Positions 16,660-23,499 of a DNA stretch of 64,000 bases are shown here, in pieces. A model generated the notes under the pieces. It searched no databases and was not told the DNA's origin. It saw only the letters and a list, made by a program, of their open reading frames with translations. The stretch is from an uncultured Desulfobacter sp. (GTDB taxonomy: Bacteria; Desulfobacterota; Desulfobacteria; Desulfobacterales; Desulfobacteraceae). Position 1 is the stretch's first letter; each line of letters begins with the position of its first letter. The stretch is taken from positions 496,001 to 560,000 of the forward strand of contig NZ_OY762929.1 in assembly GCF_963666675.1 (NCBI RefSeq), given 5' to 3'. Both the position numbers and the translations under genes were made by a program.

Positions 16660-16705
16660 TTCAGGGCAATACTATTTTTTTCATAAAAAATAGTATTGCC
16701 CTGAA
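16660..16705. terminator. Perfect bidirectional terminator hairpin
   Basis: Inverted arms of 21 bp (16660-16680 and 16685-16705) match perfectly around the 4-base loop TCAT. The inner part is TATTTTTT/AAAAAATA, so read on either strand the G+C part is followed by A/T-rich pairs and U-runs. It lies between the convergent YchF-like gene and the 16711 hypothetical gene, and should end both transcripts. Confidence 0.85.
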
Positions 16706-16710
16706 TACGT

Positions 16711-17115
16711 TTATTCCGGGGCGTTGCTGTGTGCCTCGGTTAGTTTCTCTTTTAGATTCGCCACTTCCTGATCATCATATTCATACAGGTCAAAACAGCA
16801 TGCGTCCTCTCCCAGAAGTCCTTCGGGCACGTGGTCCCCTTCCTCCTCGGGATCGGTCACCAGATCGGCGTAAAAACAGACCGACAGCCAGCGGTCATCC
16901 GGGTCATCATCAATGACATCCACCATGGCAAACAACGGGCGTTTGCTCTGGGCCGCATGTTTGGGGCGAAGGGAGTAGCTCACCCCGGGCCGGCTGACAA
17001 ATTCAAGGGTGATGTCGGACAGTGTCTTTACATGATCCACAAGCTCGGTAAAGGCCTTACGGGTCTGGTTGTCATTATCTTTCCAGTCTTTCAATAGTGC
17101 ATCGAGTGCTTCCAT
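16711..17115 (-). CDS. Conserved hypothetical acidic protein, moaB-linked
   Basis: A 134-residue, strongly acidic, soluble protein of no family I recognise. It begins MEALDALLKDWKDNDNQTRK, has a central VSYSLRPKHAAQSKRPLFAM, then WLSVCFYADLVTDPEEEGDH and CCFDLYEYDDQEVANLKE. The pattern of beta-strand-like stretches followed by a C-terminal helix suggests one compact domain. AAAGGAA lies seven bases before the ATG. It follows moaB by three bases in the pyrR-moaB unit and is the last gene before the terminator at 16660. Cotranscription links it to molybdenum-cofactor synthesis, but nothing in the sequence shows a catalytic site. Confidence 0.75.
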   Translation of the reverse strand: MEALDALLKDWKDNDNQTRKAFTELVDHVKTLSDITLEFVSRPGVSYSLRPKHAAQSKRPLFAMVDVIDDDPDDRWLSVCFYADLVTDPEEEGDHVPEGLLGEDACCFDLYEYDDQEVANLKEKLTEAHSNAPE

Positions 17116-17118
17116 AGT

Positions 17119-17622
17119 CTATTCCTTTGCATGTTTAACTAAATGTCCAAGTTCCGGGAAAATCAGATCGTTGCAGGCCAGTTTACAGGCATTGATGCTG
17201 CCGGGCATGCAGAATACGGCGGTGCCTTTTATAAAGCCTGCCGTGGCCCGGGATAAAATGGCGGCCGAGTCAATCTGTTCAAAGCTGAGCTGGGAAAATA
17301 CCGGCCCGAATGCTGTCAGCTCTTTATCGAACAGGGGACGCACCGCCTCTATGGTCACATCTTTGGGGCTGATGCCCGTTCCGCCGGTCATGATGACGGC
17401 ATGGGGGGCGATGCGATCGATAATATGTTCAAGCGCATCGGTGATGGCATCGGCATCGTCGGGGAGCACCTGGTGAATCACCACTTCATGCCCCTCTTTT
17501 TTGCTCTGTTTTTTGATCCATAAACCGCTTTTATCATTGTCCAGGGTCCGGGTGGAGGACATGGACAATATGGCGATTTTAAGGTGCTTGGGTAGCGCTG
17601 TTCGATGGGGATGGCTGTTCAT
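17119..17622 (-). CDS. moaB: Molybdenum cofactor biosynthesis protein MoaB
   Basis: A 167-residue MoaB/MogA-type protein that adenylates molybdopterin before molybdenum insertion. Motifs: LKIAILSMSSTRTLDNDKSG, AVIMTGGTGISPKDVTIEAV (substrate loop T-G-G-T-G) and VFCMPGSINACKLA (P-G-S-x-x-A). The chosen ATG at 17622 overlaps the pyrR stop (TGATG), so translation is coupled. An upstream in-frame start at 17649 would lie inside pyrR and is rejected. The gene belongs with the divergent mobA, MoaE-like and moaC genes to a Moco cluster that is split by pyrR. Confidence 0.92.
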   Translation of the reverse strand: MNSHPHRTALPKHLKIAILSMSSTRTLDNDKSGLWIKKQSKKEGHEVVIHQVLPDDADAITDALEHIIDRIAPHAVIMTGGTGISPKDVTIEAVRPLFDKELTAFGPVFSQLSFEQIDSAAILSRATAGFIKGTAVFCMPGSINACKLACNDLIFPELGHLVKHAKE

Positions 17623-18161
17623 CAGATATTTAACTCCCTGTAAACACAATCTTCCTGGTCCTGCTCTTTGACATGGACATGGATCATGTCCTCGGGTTCC
17701 GTGTCCGCAAAGATCCCCTGGTAATCGGCCTGGATGGGCAGTTCCCTGTGACCCCTGTCCACCAGGATGGCCAGCTCAATGCGGGCGGGCCTGCCGAAAT
17801 CCATCAATGCTTCCATGGCGGCCCGGATGGTTCTGCCGGTGAACAGTACGTCATCCACCAGAATAATATCTTTGTCATCCACGGAAAAGGGGATGTTCGA
17901 CGGCCTTACCGTGGGCTGGTGGCTGATTTTTGTCCAGTCGTCCCGGTACATGTTGATGTCCATGGACCCCACAGGCGGCGTTGTGCCTTCAATGGCTGCG
18001 ATCTGCTCTGCCAGACGTTTTGCAAGAAAATCCCCCCGGGTTTGAATTCCCACCAGGGCCAGGTTTTTTATCCCTTTGTGTTTTTCAATGATTTCGTAGG
18101 CAATGCGGGTGATGATCCGTTTGTAGTCCTGATCATTGAGAATGCTCTTTTTTTTTGTCAT
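17622..18161 (-). CDS. pyrR: PyrR bifunctional protein (pyr regulator / uracil phosphoribosyltransferase)
   Basis: A 179-residue member of the phosphoribosyltransferase fold. The PRPP-binding signature is DIILVDDVLFTGRTIRAAMEAL. Other PyrR features are ALVGIQTRGDFLAKRLAEQI, the flexible loop SHQPTVRPSNIPFSVDDKD and AILVDRGHRELPIQADYQG. PyrR converts uracil plus PRPP to UMP and, in Gram-positive bacteria, binds pyr mRNA leaders. No PyrR-type mRNA leader is evident here, so the enzymatic role may dominate. The start ATG has AAAGGC seven bases upstream. It is the first gene of the pyrR-moaB-hypothetical unit, which is an unexpected partnership. Confidence 0.93.
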   Translation of the reverse strand: MTKKKSILNDQDYKRIITRIAYEIIEKHKGIKNLALVGIQTRGDFLAKRLAEQIAAIEGTTPPVGSMDINMYRDDWTKISHQPTVRPSNIPFSVDDKDIILVDDVLFTGRTIRAAMEALMDFGRPARIELAILVDRGHRELPIQADYQGIFADTEPEDMIHVHVKEQDQEDCVYRELNI

Positions 18162-18349
18162 GATATGCCTTTTTACTGTTCGGGTACGCCCTAAAAGTTT
18201 TTTCTACCATCTTTTTTTTAGCACGGCAACACCTTGATTTCTTATTCGGGTTCGTATAATCAACAAATATAAATAGAACAGCATCGTTAAATTCCGGAAA
18301 AGCGACAAACCCATTTAAAAAATAATAAACCAAAAAGGCATTAAAGGCG

Positions 18350-18976
18350 TTGGAACAATTAGACTGCACCGGGGTGATCCTGGCCGGCGGCTGCAACAGC
18401 AGATTCCCCGGTACAAATAAAGCATTTCACAAAGTTGGGGCAAACAGCATACTGGGCCGGATTCACGCCCTGTTTGCCACGATGTTTAAGGAAGTGATCC
18501 TGGTGGTCAATGAACCGGGGGTGTTTTTGGATATCGACACCTTGGTCGTAACGGATATTGATCCGTCCAAATGCTCGCTGGCAGGGCTTCATGCAGGACT
18601 CTTTCATGCAAGTTTTGAGTGGAGCTATGTCACGGCCTGTGATGTCCCGTTTGTCAGTGAAAAAATTATCCGCTATCTTTTTACGCAAATCAGTCCCGGC
18701 AAGCAGGTGATCATCCCCAGAACCCGGGAGGGGCTGGAACCGTTATCGGCCTTGTACCATAAATCCTGTCTGCCGAGAATTGAGACCACCCTTGAAAAAA
18801 AGATATTTATGGTTAAAAAGTTTTATAAGCCCGAACGGGTCAAGCAGATTCCGCCCCAAACCCTTGAGACCCTGGACCCGGATTTGCGGTTTAAATTTAA
18901 TGTGAACACGCCCGCCGACCTTGAAACGGCCCGGGGGATGGACCAGGAGCCGGGCGGTGGGCATGGGCGTGAATAG
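18350..18976 (+). CDS. mobA: Molybdenum cofactor guanylyltransferase MobA
   Basis: A 208-residue enzyme that transfers GMP from GTP to molybdopterin to give the dinucleotide cofactor. The N-terminal nucleotide loop is VILAGGCNSRFPGTNKAF (L-A-G-G-x-S-R-x-G-x-x-K pattern with small changes: C-N before S-R, F-P before G-T-N-K). The metal Asp region is YVTACDVPFVSEKII. The start is probably TTG, since AAAGG precedes it and no ATG lies before the loop. The last residues (QEPGGGHGRE) look unconserved. It is divergent from pyrR and begins the plus-strand Moco genes. Confidence 0.88.
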   Translation: MEQLDCTGVILAGGCNSRFPGTNKAFHKVGANSILGRIHALFATMFKEVILVVNEPGVFLDIDTLVVTDIDPSKCSLAGLHAGLFHASFEWSYVTACDVPFVSEKIIRYLFTQISPGKQVIIPRTREGLEPLSALYHKSCLPRIETTLEKKIFMVKKFYKPERVKQIPPQTLETLDPDLRFKFNVNTPADLETARGMDQEPGGGHGRE

Positions 18977-19014
18977 ACAAGAAAATAACCAAGCGTAATT
19001 TATAAGGAGAACCC

Positions 19015-19374
19015 ATGGATTTACCGGCAATGATAAACCAGATGAAAAATCATCCCGATTTTTCCAAGGCAGGGATGGTGCTTTACCATAACGGCGTGGT
19101 CCGGGACAGTTCCCGGGACGGCAGGGCTGTCACCGGCCTGAGCCTCACCGTAGATCAAAAAAAACTGGATGAAATTTTAAACCAGACCCGGGCCATGCCC
19201 GGTATTGTGGAAGTGATGGTGCATATCAATTCGGATGTACCGCTGATGGTGGGAGATGATGTGATGTTTCTGGCCGTGGCCGGTGATATTCGCGAACACG
19301 TGATTGATGCCTTGACCCATTGCCTGAACCGGATAAAAACAGAAGCCACATCCAAAACCCAGGTGTTTGCCTGA
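19015..19374 (+). CDS. MoaE-like protein, short and diverged
   Basis: A 119-residue relative of the molybdopterin synthase large subunit MoaE, which normally moves sulfur from MoaD onto precursor Z. Matching segments are GMVLYHNGVVRDSSRDGRAV (A-V-x-F-x-G-x-V-R of MoaE), VEVMVHINSDVPLMVGDDVMFLAV and EHVIDALTHCLNRIKTEATSK. The H-R pair before the last helix is changed (DIREHVID) and the usual P-x-W-K-K-E end is replaced by ATSKTQ, though Lys residues remain. The protein stops about 25 residues earlier than typical MoaE. AAGGAGA precedes the ATG. It is followed by moaC after 27 bp. It may be a working MoaE variant or a regulator of the pathway. Confidence 0.7.
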   Translation: MDLPAMINQMKNHPDFSKAGMVLYHNGVVRDSSRDGRAVTGLSLTVDQKKLDEILNQTRAMPGIVEVMVHINSDVPLMVGDDVMFLAVAGDIREHVIDALTHCLNRIKTEATSKTQVFA

Positions 19375-19401
19375 TTCGGCTTGACCTTTAAAGGAGTTGA
19401 A

Positions 19402-19890
19402 GTGAACGAATTTACCCATGTGGACGGCCAGGGCCGTGTAAGAATGGTGGATGTGGGGGAAAAGTCGCCCACAAAACGTGTTGCCGTGGCAAAGGGAACG
19501 GTGTTCATGTCCATGGAAACGCTGACAGCCATTGTCGATGAAAAAGTAAAAAAGGGCAATGTGCTTGAAACGGCACGTATTGCAGGGGTCATGGCGGCCA
19601 AGCAGACCTGGTCTTTGATTCCCATGTGCCACCCGCTGAACATCACCCATGCCCGGGTTGATTTTGAAGGTGACAAGGAAAACAGCTGTATTCACATTGA
19701 AGCCGAAGTCTCCCTGACCGAAAAAACCGGGGTGGAGATGGAAGCCATGACCGCCGTCAGTGTCGCGGCCCTGACCATTTATGATATGTGCAAGGCCTAT
19801 GACAAGGGGATGACAATCTCCGATATTCACCTGGCCTTTAAATCCGGTGGAAAAAGCGGTACCTACACAGCCCCCGAAACCGCTTTATGA
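19402..19890 (+). CDS. moaC: Cyclic pyranopterin monophosphate synthase MoaC
   Basis: A 162-residue enzyme of the first Moco step, converting the MoaA product to cyclic pyranopterin monophosphate. Signature motifs are THVDGQGRVRMVDVGEKSPTKR at the start, MAAKQTWSLIPMCHPLNIT (P-M-C-H-P-L), GVEMEAMTAVSVAALTIYDM, and LAFKSGGKSG at the end. The GTG at 19402 has AAAGGAG five bases upstream; a TTG at 19381 is less likely. The stop overlaps the start of rmuC (ATGA), so the two are coupled although functionally unrelated. No moaA lies in the window. Confidence 0.94.
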   Translation: MNEFTHVDGQGRVRMVDVGEKSPTKRVAVAKGTVFMSMETLTAIVDEKVKKGNVLETARIAGVMAAKQTWSLIPMCHPLNITHARVDFEGDKENSCIHIEAEVSLTEKTGVEMEAMTAVSVAALTIYDMCKAYDKGMTISDIHLAFKSGGKSGTYTAPETAL

Positions 19891-21074
19891 TTGATGTTGC
19901 CCACATGAGCACAGATAACCTGGCTTTTTTAGGGGCCGGGTTTGTGCTCGGTCTGTTAACGGCGCTGGGTCTTGGTAAACTGGTCATGCATTTTTTTTCA
20001 GACCGGTTCAAGCGGTTGTCCGACCAGGCGCTTTATGAAAACTCCCGGCAGTTCATGGACATGGCCCAGTCTCATTTCAATGGATATGTTCAGCAGGCCC
20101 ATCAGGATTTCAAGGGGAAAGAAGACGCCTTTGCCCGGGCTGTTGATCCGGTGCAGCGCATGCTCGAACGGTATGAGCAGCGACTTGGGACCATGGAAAA
20201 GGATCGAAGCCAGGCCTTTGGTGCCATCAGTCAGTATTTATCGGATATGGCAAAAACCCAGCATCAGCTTGCCAAAGAGACGGATAACCTGGTCAAGGCC
20301 CTGCGCGTGCCCCATGTCCGGGGCCGATGGGGGGAGGTCACCCTGAGACGGGCCGTGGAACTGGCCGGTATGGTTGACCATTGTGATTTTGTTGAGCAGG
20401 ATGCCCACGGATCTGGCAAGGGATCGCTCCGGCCGGATATGGTGGTGAAGCTGCCCGGCGACCGCCAGGTGGTGGTGGATGCCAAGGTGCCGCTTATGGC
20501 CTATCTGGATGCTTTGGAAGCAACCGATGAGAAAAGACAGAAAGAACGGCTTGATGACCATGCCCGCCAGGTCATGGCCCATGTTGTCCAATTGGGCTCA
20601 AAAAATTATGCCGCAGCCTTCAGCCCAAGCCCTGAGTTTGTGGTTCTGTTTATCCCCGGGGAAAATTTTTTTTCCGCCGCTTTGGCCGCCCGGCCTGATC
20701 TTATTGAAAAGGGCGTGGCCCACGGCGTGATCCTGGCCACGCCCACCACGCTGATTGCCCTGCTTAAGACCGTGGCCTATGTGTGGCTGCAGCAGGCCGG
20801 CTACGAAAATGCCCGGGCCATCCGGGAACTTGGCCTGGAACTTTTTGAGCGGCTCTCCACCATGGCCGGGCACATGAACCGGCTGGGAAAGGATATTGAG
20901 CGCACCGCCGCCACCTTTAACCGAACGGTGGGCGCCATGGAAAAACGGGTGCTGGTCTCGGCCCGTAAATTTGAAAATTTAGGCGTTTCCAGCACACGGC
21001 TGCCCGATTGTAATCCTGTGCCGGAACCTGCTGTAACCCTGAAACGGATGAAAGAAACGCATACGGAAAGCTAA
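19887..21074 (+). CDS. rmuC: DNA recombination protein RmuC
   Basis: A 395-residue RmuC protein, proposed to limit DNA inversions by cleaving abnormal structures. It has an N-terminal membrane helix (about residues 8-30, LAFLGAGFVLGLLTALGLG), a long coiled coil (about 35-130), and the family core: RGRWGEVTLRRAVELAGM, LRPDMVVKLPGDRQVVVDAKV, FVVLFIPGENFFSAAL and LIALLKTVAYVWLQ. These are the motifs of the PD-(D/E)xK-like nuclease core. ATGA overlaps the stop of moaC. The length is normal for the shorter RmuC branch. The mltA gene follows after only 6 bp. Confidence 0.92.
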   Translation: MIDVAHMSTDNLAFLGAGFVLGLLTALGLGKLVMHFFSDRFKRLSDQALYENSRQFMDMAQSHFNGYVQQAHQDFKGKEDAFARAVDPVQRMLERYEQRLGTMEKDRSQAFGAISQYLSDMAKTQHQLAKETDNLVKALRVPHVRGRWGEVTLRRAVELAGMVDHCDFVEQDAHGSGKGSLRPDMVVKLPGDRQVVVDAKVPLMAYLDALEATDEKRQKERLDDHARQVMAHVVQLGSKNYAAAFSPSPEFVVLFIPGENFFSAALAARPDLIEKGVAHGVILATPTTLIALLKTVAYVWLQQAGYENARAIRELGLELFERLSTMAGHMNRLGKDIERTAATFNRTVGAMEKRVLVSARKFENLGVSSTRLPDCNPVPEPAVTLKRMKETHTES

Positions 21075-21080
21075 AGACCG

Positions 21081-22301
21081 ATGATGAGCCTTGTACGAAG
21101 ACCTGTTCTGTTTTATCTGTTGCTGGTATTGATTGTCCCAGGCCCCTTGGGGTGCCGGAATAAGAAAAAAGTGCAAGATCCCCGGGGCAATCCGCTGGTC
21201 AAGGTTGCCGCGTCAGACCTGCCCGAATTCAGGGACACATTGTTTTTGCAGGACCTTAAGGCGTCCATTGATCAAAGTCTTCTCTATTTTAACCGGGTCC
21301 CGCCTTCCCGGACCTATACCTATGGACCGGATGTGTACACGGCCGCCCATATGATCTTATCCCTTGAAACCTTTAAAGCATTTCTTGCAACCAGGCCCTC
21401 CCCCAATGATTTGAACCGGTTTGTCCGGGGAAATTTTACGGTCTACAAAAGCGTGGGCGGTTCCAATAAAGATGTGCTGTTTACCGGATATTTTGAACCC
21501 ACCTATCCGGGCAGCCGCACCCCGGGACCGGAGTATCCCTGGCCGGTTTATCCCATGCCCGACGATCTGTTCCAGATTGATCTGTCTGAATTCTCCGGTG
21601 CCTATAAGAACCACAAACGGCTCATGGCCCGTATCGATCCGGAGGCCCGCAGGGTCAGGCCCTACTACACCCGGGCGCAGATCAATAATCAGCCGGACTT
21701 TTCAGACAAAGCCCGGCCCGTGGTCTGGCTGGCCAACCGCATTGACCGTTTTTTTCTGGAAATTCAAGGGTCGGGCAGGGTAGCACTTGCCGATGGTGGG
21801 ATCATGCGCCTGCACTATGCCGGGGTGAATGGCCGTAAATACAGTGCGGTGGGAAAATATCTCATTGATAAAAATGAAGTGCCAAGAGAAAAGATGTCCA
21901 TGCAGGCGATCCGGGAATGGCTCTCCACCCATCCGGACCGCATGGACGAGGTGCTGTTTACCAATGAAAGCTTTGTGTTTTTCAAAGAAGGCCAGGGCGG
22001 GCCCTTTGGCTGCATCGGTGTTGCTGTAACCCCTGTGCGCTCCATTGCCACGGACACCAAATTGTTTCCCAAAGGGGGGCTTGCCTTTATCCAGACGGCG
22101 CTGCCCGTGGGTGTGGGGCAGCCAAAAGAAAATTGGCCCAGGACATCTTTATTTGTGCTCAACCAGGATACCGGCGGGGCCATCAAGGGACCTGGCCGGG
22201 TGGATCTGTTTTGCGGTGCCGATGACTGGGCCGATTACACGGCCGGCCACATGACGGCCAGGGGGCAGCTCTATTTTCTCGTTCTTACCCCCAAAGATTA
22301 A
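21081..22301 (+). CDS. mltA: Membrane-bound lytic murein transglycosylase A
   Basis: A 406-residue periplasmic lipoprotein that cuts peptidoglycan glycan strands with 1,6-anhydro product. The signal peptide ends in the lipobox P-L-G-C (residues about 22-25), followed by RNKKKV. Family motifs are LFTGYFEPTYPGSRTP, PYYTRAQINN, RFFLEIQGSGRVAL, YAGVNGRKYSAVGKYL, PVRSIATDTKLFPKGGLAF and the 3D-like end LNQDTGGAIKGPGRVDLFCG with catalytic Asp residues. The first of two adjacent ATG codons (21081) is used. It ends overlapping the convergent 22298 gene by 4 bp. Confidence 0.93.
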   Translation: MMSLVRRPVLFYLLLVLIVPGPLGCRNKKKVQDPRGNPLVKVAASDLPEFRDTLFLQDLKASIDQSLLYFNRVPPSRTYTYGPDVYTAAHMILSLETFKAFLATRPSPNDLNRFVRGNFTVYKSVGGSNKDVLFTGYFEPTYPGSRTPGPEYPWPVYPMPDDLFQIDLSEFSGAYKNHKRLMARIDPEARRVRPYYTRAQINNQPDFSDKARPVVWLANRIDRFFLEIQGSGRVALADGGIMRLHYAGVNGRKYSAVGKYLIDKNEVPREKMSMQAIREWLSTHPDRMDEVLFTNESFVFFKEGQGGPFGCIGVAVTPVRSIATDTKLFPKGGLAFIQTALPVGVGQPKENWPRTSLFVLNQDTGGAIKGPGRVDLFCGADDWADYTAGHMTARGQLYFLVLTPKD

Positions 22302-22546
22302 CGGTCTTTTAAAAACAGACTGTGATACTCATCTTCGGACATGTGTTTTTTGATATATGTGTTGACCCAGTCATAAATATCTTCAAGTTCTTTATCGGAA
22401 AGCCTTGGTAAAAGCGCTTTGATAAAGGTATCCTCACTGAATTTCTGCAAATAGAAGATGATTGTCTCCTCATCGCTTGCTCTGTCCATGCCAAAGGCTG
22501 CCATGCCGTCGTATTCCTGAATAAACTGGTGGGTGTCTTTTTTCAT
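22298..22546 (-). CDS. Small conserved hypothetical protein
   Basis: An 82-residue, mostly helical acidic protein with no signal peptide. It reads MKKDTHQFIQEYDGMAAFG near the start, then DRASDEETIIFYLQKFSED, FIKALLPRLSDKELEDIYDW and IKKHMSEDEYHSLFL. The charge pattern and lack of stop codons in a codon usage like its neighbours make a real gene likely. It converges with mltA, sharing four bases. TAGG upstream of the ATG is a weak ribosome site. No function can be proposed; it resembles short cytoplasmic proteins with helical bundles. Confidence 0.7.
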   Translation of the reverse strand: MKKDTHQFIQEYDGMAAFGMDRASDEETIIFYLQKFSEDTFIKALLPRLSDKELEDIYDWVNTYIKKHMSEDEYHSLFLKDR

Positions 22547-22703
22547 TTTATCTGCCTAGGGTGTATTGGATTTAATTAAAAATATGCTGCCAGGGATAAC
22601 ACCTGTTTTAAAAGTAAAGGTCAACCTGTTTTTGCAATCATAGGCTTATCCTTTAAAATCCCGATACCGAAATCTATTTATTTTAAGACGTATCTGTTTT
22701 TTC

Positions 22704-22720
22704 CTGGCATGCTTTCTGCT
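22704..22720 (+). promoter_or_regulatory. Possible sigma-54 promoter before the 22784 gene
   Basis: CTGGCATG-CTTT-CTGCT matches the sigma-54 pattern YTGGCACG-N4-TTGCW at 11 of 13 fixed positions and keeps GG and GC separated by ten bases. It lies 64 bases before the ATG at 22784. A 9-bp perfect stem (TTTATCCGG at 22723-22731 and CCGGATAAA at 22745-22753) follows it at the predicted start of the transcript. A chance match cannot be excluded. Confidence 0.4.
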
Positions 22721-22783
22721 GATTTATCCGGATAAGACAATTTACCCGGATAAAAATTGATACGAAACGGGGGATTCCCAAGG

Positions 22784-23167
22784 ATGAAAATAATATTACA
22801 TGCCGGCGAAAATGATGCACACCGAAACCGGTTGAAGGCGATAATCGAAGCGTCGTTTCCGGACAGTGAAACTATTCTAACGGACCAAGGACCTCAGTTG
22901 TCTGAGGCTTTGGGAAAGCCATTTCACAATGTTTCAGTCCTGATTGCATTTATAACCGATTCCGATGGCGTCGAGCTTTTATTTTCCCTGAAACCTTTAT
23001 TTGAAAACATAAAATTGATACTGATGCTTTGTGGCAGAGTTGAGAACATCCAAAACTCTGTGCTTTTGCTTGAACCTTTGTTGACCCGTTATTCTGAGGA
23101 TGATTTCCAGGATATTATTTCGGTTTTACAACGCATCGCACAAAAGGGAGCGCATCCCATTGAATAG
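22784..23167 (+). CDS. Hypothetical protein with receiver-like secondary structure
   Basis: A 127-residue soluble protein of no family I recognise. The alternation of strands and helices resembles a response-regulator receiver: MKIILHAGENDAHRNRLKAI, SETILTDQGPQLSEAL, VSVLIAFITDSDGVELLFSL, IKLILMLCGRVENIQNS and DFQDIISVLQRIAQ. No phospho-acceptor Asp in the usual context is present. The ATG at 22784 is preferred over a TTG at 22757; GGGGGATT lies upstream. It stands alone between hairpins. A possible sigma-54 promoter lies upstream, which would fit a role in signalling. Confidence 0.65.
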   Translation: MKIILHAGENDAHRNRLKAIIEASFPDSETILTDQGPQLSEALGKPFHNVSVLIAFITDSDGVELLFSLKPLFENIKLILMLCGRVENIQNSVLLLEPLLTRYSEDDFQDIISVLQRIAQKGAHPIE

Positions 23168-23219
23168 TATACACTTAAATCAAGGCCGCTTCTTTTTGCG
23201 TCCCAGGTAAAAATTCCAA

Positions 23220-23262
23220 TTTCTTGGAAACAAGAATGCCAACCGTTCTTGTTTCCAAGAAA
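23220..23262. repeat. Perfect 17-bp inverted repeat
   Basis: Arms TTTCTTGGAAACAAGAA (23220-23236) and TTCTTGTTTCCAAGAAA (23246-23262) match perfectly around a 9-base loop. No T-run follows on the plus strand, though on the minus strand TTGGAATTTTT follows. It lies downstream of the 22784 gene and may end its transcript; it directly precedes copy A of the dispersed repeat family. Confidence 0.75.
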
Positions 23263-23269
23263 TTATATA

Positions 23270-23349
23270 TAACGGCCATGGGCAGAGCCAGGCATATCAT
23301 CTGGCAGGCTGCGGCCCACAACGAAAATTGAAAGAACTCAATAACTTAT
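23270..23349 (-). repeat. Dispersed palindromic repeat family, copy A
   Basis: About 80 bp beginning TAACGGCCATGGGCAGAGCC and ending GAAAGAACTCAATAACTT. Its reverse complement aligns along the whole length with copy B at 31024-31103 (ATAACTTATTGAGTTCTTTC ... GGCCCATGGCCGTTAT) and in its core with copies C and D. It lies in the 330-bp gap before the chemoreceptor gene, in the opposite orientation to copy B. No coding frame spans it. Confidence 0.75.
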
Positions 23350-23499
23350 TAAACACTTTCATATAAACCGGGAGGCAGACAATCTGTTTTATTCGCATTC
23401 ATTGGGGTTTTGAACGGTGGCATACCTTTCGCATGGTTAAGTATTACATGCAAATAAGAATCGCAAAATTTAGATAGACCTGCCAGGGAGGGAATAATA

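Noticed and set aside
18162..18349. Moco riboswitch before mobA
   Set aside because: The 188-bp gap is AT-rich and lacks the conserved stems expected for that RNA class.
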